Notes: generated by a model from the letters alone, not told the origin. A DNA stretch of 64,000 nucleotides from Achromobacter sp. UMC71 (GCF_014170305.1 NZ_LZZT01000045.1:287121-351120), one strand, 5' to 3'. Counted from the first letter of the stretch, positions 36,350-47,513 are shown. Translations and numbers: made by a program.

Positions 36350-37108
36350 CTAGGTGGTCGTCTGCACGTGCAACCGGCTGGTCTGGCAGCGGTGCAGCGC
36401 GCGGTAGTGTTCCAGCGGCCGGCCATTGGCGCCGTAGGCAATGGATTCGATGCGCAGCAGCGGCTCGGGCTCGGTCATGCCCAGCAACGCGCAGGTTTCG
36501 GCGTCAGGCAGCACCGCGTCGATCCAGCGTTCGGCGCGCACGATGCGCAGGCCATACTGGCGGCGCAGCACGTCGTACAGTGAACGGTTTTCCAGCCGGG
36601 TGCGGTTCAGCCCCGGCGCCAGGTCCGCGGGCACCGCGGTCTCAACCAGCAGCTGCAGTTCGCCATCGACGCTGCGCAAGCGCTTCAGCGCGACGACCTG
36701 CGCATCGAAGGCCAATCCCAGCGACGCCGCTTCGCGCTCGGTCGGTGCGCGCAGCTCCTGCAGCAGCACCTGGGTGCGCACCGTGCGGCCCTTGCGTTCC
36801 ATCTCGTCCGAAAAGCCCAGCACCGTGGAAACGAAATCCTCGTCGCGCTCGCGCGCCGACACGAAGGCGCCCTGCCCCCGGATCTTGTAGATCAGGCCAT
36901 TGCGCACCAGGTCGGCCAGGGCTTCACGCACCACGATGCGCGAAATGCCGTATTGCTCGCCGAACTCGGCCTCGGTAGGCAGCTTGGCGCCGACGGCCAG
37001 CTCGCCCTGCAGGATCTTGCCGCGCACCACGTCGCGAAACTGCGTCCACAACGGGGCGCTGGCGCTGCGGTCCAGCACGGTGTCTTCGGTAGGGGTCGAG
37101 CTGCTCAT
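36350..37108 (-). CDS. GntR-family (HutC/UTRA subfamily) regulator of the adjacent carbohydrate cluster
   Basis: 252 residues. The winged helix (about 20-88: PLWTQFRDVVRGKILQGELAVGAKLPTEAEFGEQYGISRIVVREAL) precedes a UTRA ligand domain (about 100-248, ending PLEHYRALHRCQTSRLHVQ). UTRA regulators usually repress sugar or amine catabolic genes and are released by a phosphosugar or substrate. The gene overlaps the GlpD-like gene by 4 nt and so is the third gene of the kinase operon. The repeated ATGTCATAACA boxes near 40294 and 40384 are its probable operators. Confidence 0.9.
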   Translation of the reverse strand: MSSSTPTEDTVLDRSASAPLWTQFRDVVRGKILQGELAVGAKLPTEAEFGEQYGISRIVVREALADLVRNGLIYKIRGQGAFVSARERDEDFVSTVLGFSDEMERKGRTVRTQVLLQELRAPTEREAASLGLAFDAQVVALKRLRSVDGELQLLVETAVPADLAPGLNRTRLENRSLYDVLRRQYGLRIVRAERWIDAVLPDAETCALLGMTEPEPLLRIESIAYGANGRPLEHYRALHRCQTSRLHVQTTT

Positions 37109-38817
37109 ATCGTGACGGGGCTTGAAACGGAAAAAGGAACACAATGCCGGTCCCGCAAGGTGGCGATGCAGGCCTGCAATTCGTCGTCGCGGCGCGCGGG
37201 GCTCCAGCCCAGCTCGGCCGCGGCGATGCCGGCCAGCTCGGCCGCCAGCGCGGCGGTCATGCGGCCGCGGATGGCCAGCAGCGTACGGCGGATGACCAGG
37301 TCCGCCAGGTGCTGCACGGCCGTCTCGCGGCACAGGTAACGGACCTCGGCGGCCGAATAATCCGGCGCGTGCCGCAGCGGCGCATCGCCATCGTCCGCGA
37401 AGCCGCGCGCCAACGCCTGCGCGCCCGACCCATAGCGGTTGACCAGCTCGGCCACGCGCGGACGGGTCAGCCCGCTGACGGACTGGATGCGATCGAGCAG
37501 GCGATCCAGCCCCGGCGCGTCGGCCGGCATGCCGGCGCCGCCGCCGATGGCCAGTTGCTCGGTCGAGTGCGTGCGGGCGCGGCCCAATTGCCGCAGCACC
37601 GCGTCGGCCGCCAACTGCGCCAGCGAACGGAAGGTGGTCCATTTGCCGCCCACCAGGCACACCAGCGGCACCTCGCGCGCGGCATTCGGCGGATCGATCG
37701 CCACCGCGTGATCACGCGAAATCTGGCCCGGCTTGTCGGCATCCGACTGCGCCAGCGGCCTGACGCCGACGTAAGTGTAGACCACGTTGCCGCGGCCAAA
37801 ATCCAGCCGCGGAAAGACCTCGCGCAGCACGTCCAGCAGGTAGTCGATCTCGGCCGGCTCGGTGGCTGCCTGATCCGGATCGTCCACCGGAATATCGGTC
37901 GACCCCACCAGCACGCGATCCAGAAACGGATACACGATGCAGACGCGGCCGTCGGAGGCCTCGAAGTACGCCATGCGTCCGCGCAAAGCGTCGCGCAGCG
38001 CGGGATGATCCAGAATCAGGTGCGAGCCCTTGGTGCCCATGACGCGTGACCCCGCGCCCTGCAAGGCTCCCGCCGAGCGGTCCAGCCACGCGCCAGTGGC
38101 GTTGACCACGGTGTCGGCGGTGACCTGCACCGATTCGCCCGTGAGTTCATCGCGCAGCGTCACCGTGCGCCCCAGGCACGCGGTGACGCTGCAGTAGTTG
38201 GACGCGGCCGACGCGGGCTGGTCGCGATGGCCGTCGCGGATCAGTTCCAGCACCAGCCATTCGGGGTGGCGGATCCAGGCGTCGTAGTACGTGGCCGTCC
38301 AGCGCACCGACGCGCTGAACAAGGCGCCGTCGTCGGCCGGCACCCGCGCAATGCGGTGTTCCGGCATGACGCGCTGGCGCCGCCCCAGGCGGTCGTACAG
38401 CCGCAAGCCCAAGCCCACCACGCACAGGCCGCGTGCGCCGGGCGAGGCGCGCAGGCCGGCAAAGCGCAGCACGCTGCCCACCAGGCCGCCGAAACGACTG
38501 GACAGCGGCACCACGGTTTCCAGCGGCCGCACCAGATGGGCGGCATTACGCAGCAGCAGATTGCGTTCGCGCGTGGCCTCGGCCACCAGCGAAAACGCGC
38601 CGCTTTCCAGGTAACGCAGGCCGCCGTGGATCATGCGCGACGGCGCGCTGCTGGCGCCGGCCGCGATATCGCCCTTGTCCACGATCAGGCAGTCCACCCC
38701 TTGCAGGCACAGGTCGCGAAACACCCCCGCGCCATTGATGCCGGCGCCCACGATGACCGTGGAAAAATGCCGGCCGGCCAGCGCTGCCGGACGCGCATAG
38801 GGCGTGGCGGCGGTCAT
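37105..38817 (-). CDS. GlpD-like FAD-dependent glycerol-3-phosphate / polyol-phosphate dehydrogenase
   Basis: 570 residues. The FAD motif STVIVGAGINGAGVFRDL and the GlpD signature GASSAPSRMIHGGLRYLE are present, with a C-terminal helical DAO_C domain. Family members oxidise glycerol 3-phosphate at the membrane; EryB homologues oxidise erythritol 4-phosphate. Being between a FGGY kinase and a GntR regulator, and opposite a sugar ABC importer, suggests it acts on the phosphorylated product of that kinase rather than in general glycerol metabolism. It overlaps both neighbours by 4 nt. Confidence 0.85.
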   Translation of the reverse strand: MTAATPYARPAALAGRHFSTVIVGAGINGAGVFRDLCLQGVDCLIVDKGDIAAGASSAPSRMIHGGLRYLESGAFSLVAEATRERNLLLRNAAHLVRPLETVVPLSSRFGGLVGSVLRFAGLRASPGARGLCVVGLGLRLYDRLGRRQRVMPEHRIARVPADDGALFSASVRWTATYYDAWIRHPEWLVLELIRDGHRDQPASAASNYCSVTACLGRTVTLRDELTGESVQVTADTVVNATGAWLDRSAGALQGAGSRVMGTKGSHLILDHPALRDALRGRMAYFEASDGRVCIVYPFLDRVLVGSTDIPVDDPDQAATEPAEIDYLLDVLREVFPRLDFGRGNVVYTYVGVRPLAQSDADKPGQISRDHAVAIDPPNAAREVPLVCLVGGKWTTFRSLAQLAADAVLRQLGRARTHSTEQLAIGGGAGMPADAPGLDRLLDRIQSVSGLTRPRVAELVNRYGSGAQALARGFADDGDAPLRHAPDYSAAEVRYLCRETAVQHLADLVIRRTLLAIRGRMTAALAAELAGIAAAELGWSPARRDDELQACIATLRDRHCVPFSVSSPVTI

Positions 38818-40295
38818 CGCGCGGCTCCCGCTATCTGCGCGAACGCCGGCGCCATGCTGTCCACCAGCGCGTGAAATTCCGTATAGAAGTCCGCGTGCGC
38901 GGCGTGTTGCCGCGGATCGGCTTCGACCTGTTCGCGCGGCGCCGGCAGGCAATCGCCCGCCCCTTGCGACAGCGCCGCATAGCCCGCCGCGCCGCGCGCG
39001 CCGGTCTCATCATCGCCGCAGCGCTCTACCGCATGGCCCAGCAGGCCGGCCAGCAACTGCGCCATGCGCCGGTCGCGGGCGCCGCCGCCCAGCGCGGCCA
39101 CCCTGCCCGCCACACCCAGGCCCTGCGCCGCCAGGCGTTTCAGGTGCCAGGTATGCCAGGCCGCCACGCCGTCGACCACGGCGCGGGCCAGGTGGGCGCG
39201 CGTGTGGTGCCCCTGCAATCCCACGAAGCCGGCGCTGGCGCCCGCCGGCCAATTGCCGCCATTGATGAACGGCAGAAAGCGCAAGCCCTCGGCGCCCAAC
39301 GGCACCGACATGGCGCATTCAACCACCGCCGTCGCATCCGGAAATTGCAGCGCGCGCGCCGCCCAGGCCACATTGGCCATCGACGACGGACTGTTCTCCA
39401 GATACAGCCTGCGATCCGGATCGCCAAAGCGAACGATGGCGCCGACCTCGGGCTTGGGTTCGCGCGCCGGGGCCACCACGGCGTTGACGCACCAGGTGCC
39501 CAGCACCGCCACGGCATTGCCGTGGCGCTCGGCGCCCACCGCCCGCAGCGAGGCGAGCAGATCGATTGCGCCCATTGCCACCGGCACGCCGGCCGGCAGG
39601 CCGAAGGTTGCCGCGGCCCCGGCCGACACCCGGCCGATCACCGAACCGGCCGCAACGATCGGGGCCGCCTGCGCGGCCAGATCGGCCAGGCCGGCGGCCT
39701 CGAACGCCATCGCCGACCAGACGCCCGTCTTCAGCGTCAGCAAGCCCGCCGTGCTGGCGTCGCTGGCATCGGTGGCGATCTGGCCCGTCAAGAGAAACGC
39801 CAGATAGTCCTTGGCGAACAGCAGGTGGCGGGCGCGGCCGCGCAGCGCCGGGTCCGCCTGGAAGCGCTCGGCCGCGATCAGCGACGATTGCCCCGACCAC
39901 GGCCGGCAACCAACCTCGTCGTAGAGCGCATCGCCCAGGCGCAGCCCCAGCGCGCGGGCAAGGCCCGCGGCGCGCTGGTCGGTGGACGCCACCGCGCCGC
40001 CGCCCAGCAGCTGGCCGGACGCATCCAGCAGGTACAGCCCCGCTCCGTGGCCGGTGCAACTGAGCGCGCGCACCTCCCGCACCCGATCACCCAGCTGGGC
40101 AGCGACGCCCCGCAGGGCGTGCGCCAGGCCGGTCTCGATGGCATCGGCGGCCAGTTCGCAGCCGCCCTGCGGCAACTGCCGGTAGGGCAACGCGCCGCCC
40201 GCGGCCGCCAGGGTGGCCCCGCTCCCAGCTTCGAAGGCAACCGCCTTCAAGCCCGTGGAGCCCATGTCTATCCCGAGGTAGATGTCTGTTCTCAT
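38814..40295 (-). CDS. FGGY-family carbohydrate kinase
   Basis: 493 residues of the FGGY fold: the N-terminal phosphate-1 loop GIDMGSTGLKAVAFE, a middle LLFAKDYLAFLLTGQIATDASDAS region typical of xylulo- and related kinases, and a C-terminal adenosine loop GRVAALGGGARDRRMAQLLAGLLG. It phosphorylates a sugar or polyol entering through the divergent ABC system. It is the first gene of kinase-dehydrogenase-gntR, and its ATG overlaps a copy of the proposed GntR operator. Exact substrate is unknown; erythritol- or threitol-like polyols are possible because of the GlpD-type partner. Confidence 0.86.
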   Translation of the reverse strand: MRTDIYLGIDMGSTGLKAVAFEAGSGATLAAAGGALPYRQLPQGGCELAADAIETGLAHALRGVAAQLGDRVREVRALSCTGHGAGLYLLDASGQLLGGGAVASTDQRAAGLARALGLRLGDALYDEVGCRPWSGQSSLIAAERFQADPALRGRARHLLFAKDYLAFLLTGQIATDASDASTAGLLTLKTGVWSAMAFEAAGLADLAAQAAPIVAAGSVIGRVSAGAAATFGLPAGVPVAMGAIDLLASLRAVGAERHGNAVAVLGTWCVNAVVAPAREPKPEVGAIVRFGDPDRRLYLENSPSSMANVAWAARALQFPDATAVVECAMSVPLGAEGLRFLPFINGGNWPAGASAGFVGLQGHHTRAHLARAVVDGVAAWHTWHLKRLAAQGLGVAGRVAALGGGARDRRMAQLLAGLLGHAVERCGDDETGARGAAGYAALSQGAGDCLPAPREQVEADPRQHAAHADFYTEFHALVDSMAPAFAQIAGAAR

Positions 40296-40304
40296 GTCAT
40301 AACA
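40294..40304. promoter_or_regulatory. Probable GntR operator, copy 1
   Basis: ATGTCATAACA; its core GTCATAAC fits the GT-N4-AC form of HutC-type operators, though the centre is AT rather than the usual TA. It overlaps the kinase start codon at 40295-40293. An identical 11-mer lies exactly 90 bp away. Confidence 0.55.
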
Positions 40305-40383
40305 TTGTCTACAGAAATTTTTTGCAGGATAGCAGTGTTTCCCCTAGTAATCTAAAAATTTCGGCTGCCATATAGTGCTCTCG

Positions 40384-40394
40384 ATGTCATAACA
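40384..40394. promoter_or_regulatory. Probable GntR operator, copy 2
   Basis: Second ATGTCATAACA in direct orientation, 82 bp before the start of the substrate-binding protein gene. The pair flanks the AT-richest part of the divergent gap (40296-40475), where both promoters must lie, so one regulator could control both arms, possibly by looping. Confidence 0.55.
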
Positions 40395-40475
40395 ACGAAT
40401 TGGTCGAATCAGACCGATCAGCAGGTTCCCGGGCCCCAGGGCCGTTGGATCAATGCAAGGACGAGGAGCGGAAAC

Positions 40476-41506
40476 ATGAGACGAGATTTCTTGAAGACCG
40501 TGGCGGCGGCGGGCGCGGGCCTGGCCAGCGCCAATGCCTTTGCGCAAGCCGCGCCGCAGGCCCCCGGGCTGCGCGGCAACCCCAACGACGTCTACGTGAT
40601 GAACGTGATGGTGTCGGGCGTGGAGTACTGGTTCCCGGTGTACGAAATGATGAAGCAGCTGGGCCAGTCGCTCGGCGTGCGCACCCGCTATTCGGGCACG
40701 CCCGAGTACGACGTCAACAAACAGCTGGCCTCGTTTGAACAGGAACTGGCGCGCAAGCCGGCCGGCATCCTGCTGCATCCGATGAACCCTGACCCCTTCA
40801 TCGAACCCATCAACCGCGCCGCGGCGATGGGCATTCCGGTGGTGACCTTCGCCGCCGATTCGCCCAACTCCAAGCGCGTGTCCTTCGTCACGTCGGACAA
40901 CGACCGCGAAGGCGCGCAGGCCGCCGACGCGATCGCCGCCGCGCTGGGCGGCAAGGGCGAATACGCGGTGCTGGAAAACCCCGGCCAGGACAACCACGAC
41001 CGCCGCATCGCGGCCTTCATCAACCGCATGAAGACCAAGCACCCCGGCATGAAACTGGTGGGCCGCGCGGCCAGCAACCAGGATCCGAACAAGGCCTACC
41101 AGGCCACGTTGAGCCTGGCGCAGGCCAACCCCGGCCTGGGCGCCCTGTTCATGCCCGAGGCCAACTCCGCGCTGGGCGCCGCGCAAGCCAGCATCGAAAC
41201 CAAGAAGAACATCAAGGTGCTGTGCTGCGACGTCAACGCCAAGATCCTGGACATGATCAAGTCCGGCGAGGTGTTCGGTTCGGTCAACCCCAACCAGGGC
41301 GTGCAGGGCTACATGGGCATGATGCTGCTGTTCCTGGCGCGCAACCAGCAACTGATCGACCCCATGAACGACGCCAAGCGCAACGGCAGCAACCCCATGG
41401 CGGTGCCGTTCCTGGACAACGGCCTGTCGATCGTCAGCAAGGCCAACGCCGACGACTTTTATTGGGACAAGTACCTGGCGCGCCGCGGCACCAAGGGCAT
41501 CAACGA

Positions 41507-41510
<4 letters not shown>
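40476..41510 (+). CDS. Sugar ABC transporter substrate-binding protein (RbsB-like)
   Basis: 344 residues. The N-terminus RRDFLKTVAAAGAGLASANAFAQA has a twin-arginine-like signal, unusual for this family and suggesting Tat export. The body is a type I periplasmic-binding fold: SGVEYWFPVYEMMKQLG opening, two lobes, and LIDPMNDAKRNG near the end. GAGGAG lies seven bases before the ATG. It delivers its ligand to the ATPase/permease encoded next. The stop overlaps the ATPase start (ATGA). Confidence 0.9.
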
Positions 41511-43026
<1,516 letters not shown>

Positions 43027-43030
<4 letters not shown>

Positions 43031-44052
43031 TGACGGACCTACCCTCCCCGGCCTCCGCCAGCGCTGCGCTGGCGCCCCAGGCAGCAGGCGCGCCGCCGCG
43101 CCTGCGCCACCGGCTGGCCAGCCTGCGCGAAGCCGGCCTGCTGCTGATCATCGCCGCGCTGTGCATCGTGATGAGCTTCGCCTCGCCCCACTTCCTGACC
43201 TGGGAAAACGTGCGCGCGATGCTGCTGTCGTTTTCCATCGAAGGCATCGTCGTGGTCGGCATGACCTTCCTGGTCATCGTCGGCGGCATCGATCTTTCAG
43301 TGGGCTCGGTGGTGTGCCTGGCCATGGTGGTAACCGGCAAGCTGTTTCTGATGGGACTGGATCCGTGGACGGCGGGCCTGGCCGCCATCGCCGCCAGCGC
43401 CGCGATCGGCGCCATGATCGGCGGCTGCGTCACGCGCATCGGGCTCAGCCATTTCATCGCCTCGCTGGCTTTCATGGTGATCGTGCGCGGGCTCTGCCTG
43501 GCCATCACCCAGGGCACGCCGCAATCGCTGTTTTCCTTGCCGCCGCAGTTCAAGTTCATCGGCCAGGGCACGATCGCCGGCATTCCCGCGGTGATCCTGA
43601 TCTTCGGCGCCATCGTCGCCCTCAGCGACTTCGCGCTGCGCCGCTCGGCCCTGCTGCGCAAGGTGTTCTACACCGGCAGCAACGAAAAGGCCGCGCTCTA
43701 CGCCGGCATCCGCACCGGCCGCGTCAAGTTCTGGGTCACCGTGCTGTGCTCGGCGCTGGCGGGCCTGGCCGGCGTGGTCTACACCGCGCGCTTCGGCGCG
43801 GCCACGCCCACTTTCGGCGTCGGCATGGAACTGAACGTCATCGCCGCCGTCGTCATTGGCGGCGCCAGCCTGAAAGGCGGCTCGGGCACCGTGCTGGGCG
43901 CGGTGCTCGGCCTGGCGCTGCTGTCGGTGGTGACCAGCTCGCTGATCCTGCTGGACGTGTCGCCGTACTGGCAGGACGTGGTCAAGGGCCTGATTCTCCT
44001 GGGCGCCGTCACCGTCGACCATCTCATGAACGTCAAGAAGGGACATCGATGA
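43027..44052 (+). CDS. Sugar ABC transporter permease (RbsC-like)
   Basis: 341 residues, about 9-10 hydrophobic segments. CUT2 permease marks are VIVGGIDLSVGSVVCLAMVV and NEKAALYAGIRTGRVKFWV, followed by GGASLKGGSGTVLGAVLG. It forms the membrane channel of the importer with the RbsA-like ATPase. It overlaps both neighbours by 4 nt. The first codons are two adjacent ATGs; 43027 is taken. Confidence 0.92.
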
Positions 44053-45029
44053 ACACCATCACACTGGGCGCATGCGCCATCCGCTGCCAAACCGTGGGCC
44101 TGGGCACCTGGGCCATGGGCGGCTGGATGTGGGGCGGCAACGACGACGCGGCCGCCATCGACGCCATCCGCGCCTCGCTCGACGCGGGCGTGCAGTTGAT
44201 CGACACCGCCCCCGCCTATGGTCTGGGCCACGCCGAAAGCCTGGTCGGCCGCGCCCTGGAGGGCCGCCGCGACCAGGCCGTGATCGCCACCAAGTGCGGC
44301 CTGGTGTGGCACACCCGCCAGGGCCGCCATTTCTTTGACGAAGACGGCCAGGCCGTGCACCGCCATCTGGGGCGCGCCTCCATCTTCCATGAAGTCGAGC
44401 AAAGCCTGGCGCGCCTGCGTACCGACTACATCGACCTGTACATCACCCACTGGCAGGACGACACCACGCCGGTTGCCGAAACCATGGACGCCCTGCTCGA
44501 CCTGAAGCGCCAGGGCAAGATCCGCGGCATCGGCGTCAGCAATGTGGACGCGGCCACGCTGGCCGAATACCTGCGCCACGGCCCCGTCGATGCCATCCAG
44601 GAACGCTACAGCCTGATCGACCGCGACATCGAAGCCACCCTGATGCCGCTGTGCCGCGAACACAAGGTCGGCATCCTGGGCTACTCGTCGCTGGCGCTGG
44701 GCCTGCTGGCCGGCCCCATCGATCCTGGCCGCCAGTTCGGCGGCGATGACCAACGCGCCGGCAACCCGCGCTTTTCGACCGGCAACCGCGTTCGCCTGCA
44801 AGCCTTCTTCCAGGACCTGGAGCCGCTGCGGCAACAGCTGGACTGCACGCTGTCGCAACTGATGATCGCCTGGACCACCCGGCCCGGCGGCGTCACCGTG
44901 GCGCTGTGCGGCGCCCGCGACGCCCGCCAGGCCACCCAGAACGCGCGCGCCGCCGCGCTGCGCCTGGATCCCCCACACATCGCCGCTATCGACGCGGCGG
45001 CCCAGCGCCACCTGCAAGCGCTGGACTGA
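44049..45029 (+). CDS. Aldo/keto reductase
   Basis: 326 residues. The catalytic tetrad is visible: Asp and Tyr in LIDTAPAYGLGHAE, Lys in VIATKCGL and His in YITHWQDD; NADP-binding GYSSLALGLLAG follows. It probably interconverts a sugar or aldehyde and its alcohol. Being fused into the importer operon by a 4-nt overlap, it is likely an early or late step of the same pathway, for example reduction of an aldose to a polyol before phosphorylation. Confidence 0.87.
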   Translation: MNTITLGACAIRCQTVGLGTWAMGGWMWGGNDDAAAIDAIRASLDAGVQLIDTAPAYGLGHAESLVGRALEGRRDQAVIATKCGLVWHTRQGRHFFDEDGQAVHRHLGRASIFHEVEQSLARLRTDYIDLYITHWQDDTTPVAETMDALLDLKRQGKIRGIGVSNVDAATLAEYLRHGPVDAIQERYSLIDRDIEATLMPLCREHKVGILGYSSLALGLLAGPIDPGRQFGGDDQRAGNPRFSTGNRVRLQAFFQDLEPLRQQLDCTLSQLMIAWTTRPGGVTVALCGARDARQATQNARAAALRLDPPHIAAIDAAAQRHLQALD

Positions 45030-45042
45030 CCCCGGAGCCCTC

Positions 45043-45882
45043 ATGCCGCACCTCAAACAAGCCCGCCTGAATCGCCTGCTGAACGCCGGCCGCTGCCTGG
45101 ACATCGCCGTAGACCACGGCGTCTGCAACGAGCCCAGCTTTCTGTCGGGCCTGGAAGACATGCCCGCCGTCATGGCCCAGCTGCTGGCCGCCGGTCCCGA
45201 CGCCATCCAGCTGAACTACGGCCAGGCCGATCTGCTGCAGCAGCAGCCCGGCCGCGACAAGCCCGCCCTGGTCATGCGCCTGGACATGGGCAACCCCTAC
45301 AACGCCACCATCCACCGCGTCATGTGGGCGGTGCTGCAAAACGAACAAGACCCCGTGCTGCCCGCCGTGCAGATGGACGCGGCCTGCGTCGTGGTCAACC
45401 TGTTCATGCTGCCCGGCGAGCCCGACCTGTTCCGCCAATGCGTGGCCAACATCGCCCGCGTGCGCGCCGACTGCGACCGCTACGGCATGCCCCTGATGAT
45501 CGAGCCGCTGGTCATGGCGCCGCATTCCGAGCGCGGCGGCTACATGGTCGACGGCGACGCGGAAAAAATCGTCACGCTAGTGCGGCTGGCGCGCGAAATG
45601 GGCGCCGACATCGTCAAAGCGGACCCCACCACCCATGCGCAGGACTTCCACCGCGTGGTGCAGGCCGCCCGCTGCCCGGTGCTGGTGCGCGGCGGCGGCC
45701 GCGAAGACCTGCGCCAGGTCTTTGGCCGCTCACGCGAGCTGCTGGACCAGGGCGCCGTGGGGCTGGTGTATGGCCGCAACGTCTACCAGCATGCCGATCC
45801 GTCGGCGGTGGTGCGAGCGCTGATGGCGCTGATCCATGACGGTGTGGACGCCAAGCAGGCATGGGATATCTACGAGCGTTGA
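45043..45882 (+). CDS. Class I aldolase of the DhnA/FbaB (DeoC-like) family
   Basis: 279 residues of TIM-barrel type. LDIAVDHGVCNEP at the N-terminus and the Schiff-base region GADIVKADPTTHAQDF with its lysine (about 193) and a phosphate-binding VLVRGGG segment match DhnA/LsrF-like aldolases. It may cleave the phosphorylated keto-sugar made by kinase and dehydrogenase into triose-level units. It starts 13 nt after the reductase. Its end overlaps the convergent MFS gene by 13 nt. Confidence 0.83.
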   Translation: MPHLKQARLNRLLNAGRCLDIAVDHGVCNEPSFLSGLEDMPAVMAQLLAAGPDAIQLNYGQADLLQQQPGRDKPALVMRLDMGNPYNATIHRVMWAVLQNEQDPVLPAVQMDAACVVVNLFMLPGEPDLFRQCVANIARVRADCDRYGMPLMIEPLVMAPHSERGGYMVDGDAEKIVTLVRLAREMGADIVKADPTTHAQDFHRVVQAARCPVLVRGGGREDLRQVFGRSRELLDQGAVGLVYGRNVYQHADPSAVVRALMALIHDGVDAKQAWDIYER

Positions 45883-47351
45883 CGCCAGCCGATTCCCCAG
45901 GCGCAGGCCGCCAGCGCCGCGGCCACCCCAAACGCCACCCCCATCCCCCGCGCCACCGCCGCGGGCGGCGCCTCGGTCAGGTCCGCCGTCCCCGCCGCCA
46001 GGGCGAACACCGCGCCCATGGCCGAGGCCCCGGTCACCAGCCCCAGGTTGCGCGACAGGCTCAACATGCCCGCCACCAGCCCGCGCTGTCGCGCGTCGAC
46101 GTCGGCCATGACGCCGGTATTGTTGGCGGCCTGAAAGACTGCGTAGCCGATGGTCAGCACCACGATCGGCCCGATATAGCCAGCCACGCCCAGCGCCGGC
46201 GGCAACGCCGCCAGCAGCGCCGCGCCCGCGACCATGGCCGCCAGGCCGCGTCGAGCGATCCGCGCCGCGCCATGGCGGTCCACCAGGCGCCCCGCCGGCA
46301 CGCCGCACAGCGCGCTGACCAGCGGCCCCGCCGACATCACCAGCCCCGCCATGGCCGCGTCCAGCGCCAAGGCCTGAGTCAGGTAGAACGGGCCGACCAC
46401 CAGCGTGGCCATCATCACGGTCGACACCAGCGCGTTCATCGCCAGGCCGGCTCCCAGCTCCCGGTCGCGCAACATCGCCGGGCGCACCAGCGGCGCCGCC
46501 AGCCGGGCCTCGATCCGCAGGAACAGCCACCCGCCGGCCGCCGCCGCCAGCAGCAGCCCGGCGTTCAGCGCCCCCCAGTGGCCGCGCCCCAACGTCATCG
46601 CCAACGCATAGGCGCCCAGCGTGACTGCCAGCAACACCGTGCCGTTCACGTCGACGCCCGCGCCGCCCGCCCTGGGCCGGTCTGCCGGCAGATGGCGAGC
46701 CACCAGCGCCAAGGCCAGCAGGCCCAGCGGCAGGTTCGCCAGGAAGATCAGACGCCAGCCCAACGCCGCGATCAGCACGCCGCCCAGCGTCGGTCCCAGC
46801 GCCGTGCCCACCGCCGACATCGTGCCCAGCAAGCCCATCGCACTGCCGGTCCTGTCCTTGGGCAGGATGTCGCCCACGAACGCCATCGACAGCGCCATCA
46901 TCACGGCGGCGCCCGCGCCCTGCGCCGCCCGCGCCGCGATCAACCACCCGAGCGTGGGCGCCACGCCGCACAACGCCGACGCCACGGTGAACACCACGAT
47001 GCCCGCCAGCAGCAGGCGCCGGCGCCCCCACTGGTCCCCAAGGCGACCCGCGCCGACGACGCAGATCGTGACCGCCAGCAGATACGCCAGCACGACCCAC
47101 TGCACCTGCGGAAACGGCGCGGCAAAGGCCTGCGCCAGCGCCGGCAGGGCCACGTTGGCGCTGCTGGTACCCAGGGAGGCCAGCAGCAGGGATAGCGACA
47201 GGCTCGCCAACGCCCAGGCGGCGCGCGGGGCCGATACAACGGCCAGGGGGGGATCCTGGGCGGGATGCCGGCCCTGGCGCGCCGCAGCGCTCCCGACCGG
47301 GTTCGGGTTCGGGTTCGGGTTCGGGTTCGGGTTCGGCAAGGATTCGGACAT
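45870..47351 (-). CDS. MFS transporter with variable Pro-Asn repeat N-terminus
   Basis: 493 residues, 13-14 TM segments of the DHA2 type (motif A GRLGDQWGRRRLL; motif C-like GTALGPTLGGVL). The first ~17 residues are a Pro-Asn tandem (PNPNPNPNPNP) encoded by six GGGTTC hexamers on the plus strand. Six-base units keep frame, so repeat-number change would only lengthen or shorten a cytoplasmic tail. It converges with the aldolase gene (13-nt overlap) and is divergent from a LysR gene, its probable regulator. Confidence 0.85.
   Translation of the reverse strand: MSESLPNPNPNPNPNPNPVGSAAARQGRHPAQDPPLAVVSAPRAAWALASLSLSLLLASLGTSSANVALPALAQAFAAPFPQVQWVVLAYLLAVTICVVGAGRLGDQWGRRRLLLAGIVVFTVASALCGVAPTLGWLIAARAAQGAGAAVMMALSMAFVGDILPKDRTGSAMGLLGTMSAVGTALGPTLGGVLIAALGWRLIFLANLPLGLLALALVARHLPADRPRAGGAGVDVNGTVLLAVTLGAYALAMTLGRGHWGALNAGLLLAAAAGGWLFLRIEARLAAPLVRPAMLRDRELGAGLAMNALVSTVMMATLVVGPFYLTQALALDAAMAGLVMSAGPLVSALCGVPAGRLVDRHGAARIARRGLAAMVAGAALLAALPPALGVAGYIGPIVVLTIGYAVFQAANNTGVMADVDARQRGLVAGMLSLSRNLGLVTGASAMGAVFALAAGTADLTEAPPAAVARGMGVAFGVAAALAACAWGIGWRQRS
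47299..47334. repeat. (GGGTTC)6 hexanucleotide tandem repeat
   Basis: Six perfect GGGTTC units, read as alternating Asn-Pro codons in the minus-strand MFS gene, 17 bp inside its start. Perfect short repeats are prone to slipped-strand change. In-frame length change is the expected outcome, so the effect would be on N-terminus length or on translation, not on/off switching. Confidence 0.9.
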
Positions 47352-47513
47352 GATTTTCTGCGGCGGCGGGCATCAAAACGGCCGCCCGACGTGCACCGGA
47401 CCGGCCCCAACCCGCAGCGTAGGGCCGTCTCACGTAGGGCGGAAGACGCAGCATTTGCACTTTATCCCTGCACCAGACGCCATACCGCGCCGCCGCCGTG
47501 CTACCGTCCCGCC

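Noticed and set aside
37105..38817. Housekeeping glpD
   Set aside because: The enzyme lies between an FGGY kinase of the xylulokinase-like type and a UTRA regulator, with no glpF or glpK-type gene, so a polyol-phosphate role is kept open.
40310..40330. T-rich tract as an intrinsic terminator in the kinase/ABC divergent gap
   Set aside because: There is a T6 run but no stem before it, and no gene ends there.
45730..47460. 576-codon frame with a Glu-Pro repeat overlapping the MFS gene
   Set aside because: It is the hexamer repeat read in another frame; the MFS frame has transmembrane segments and family motifs, this one has none.
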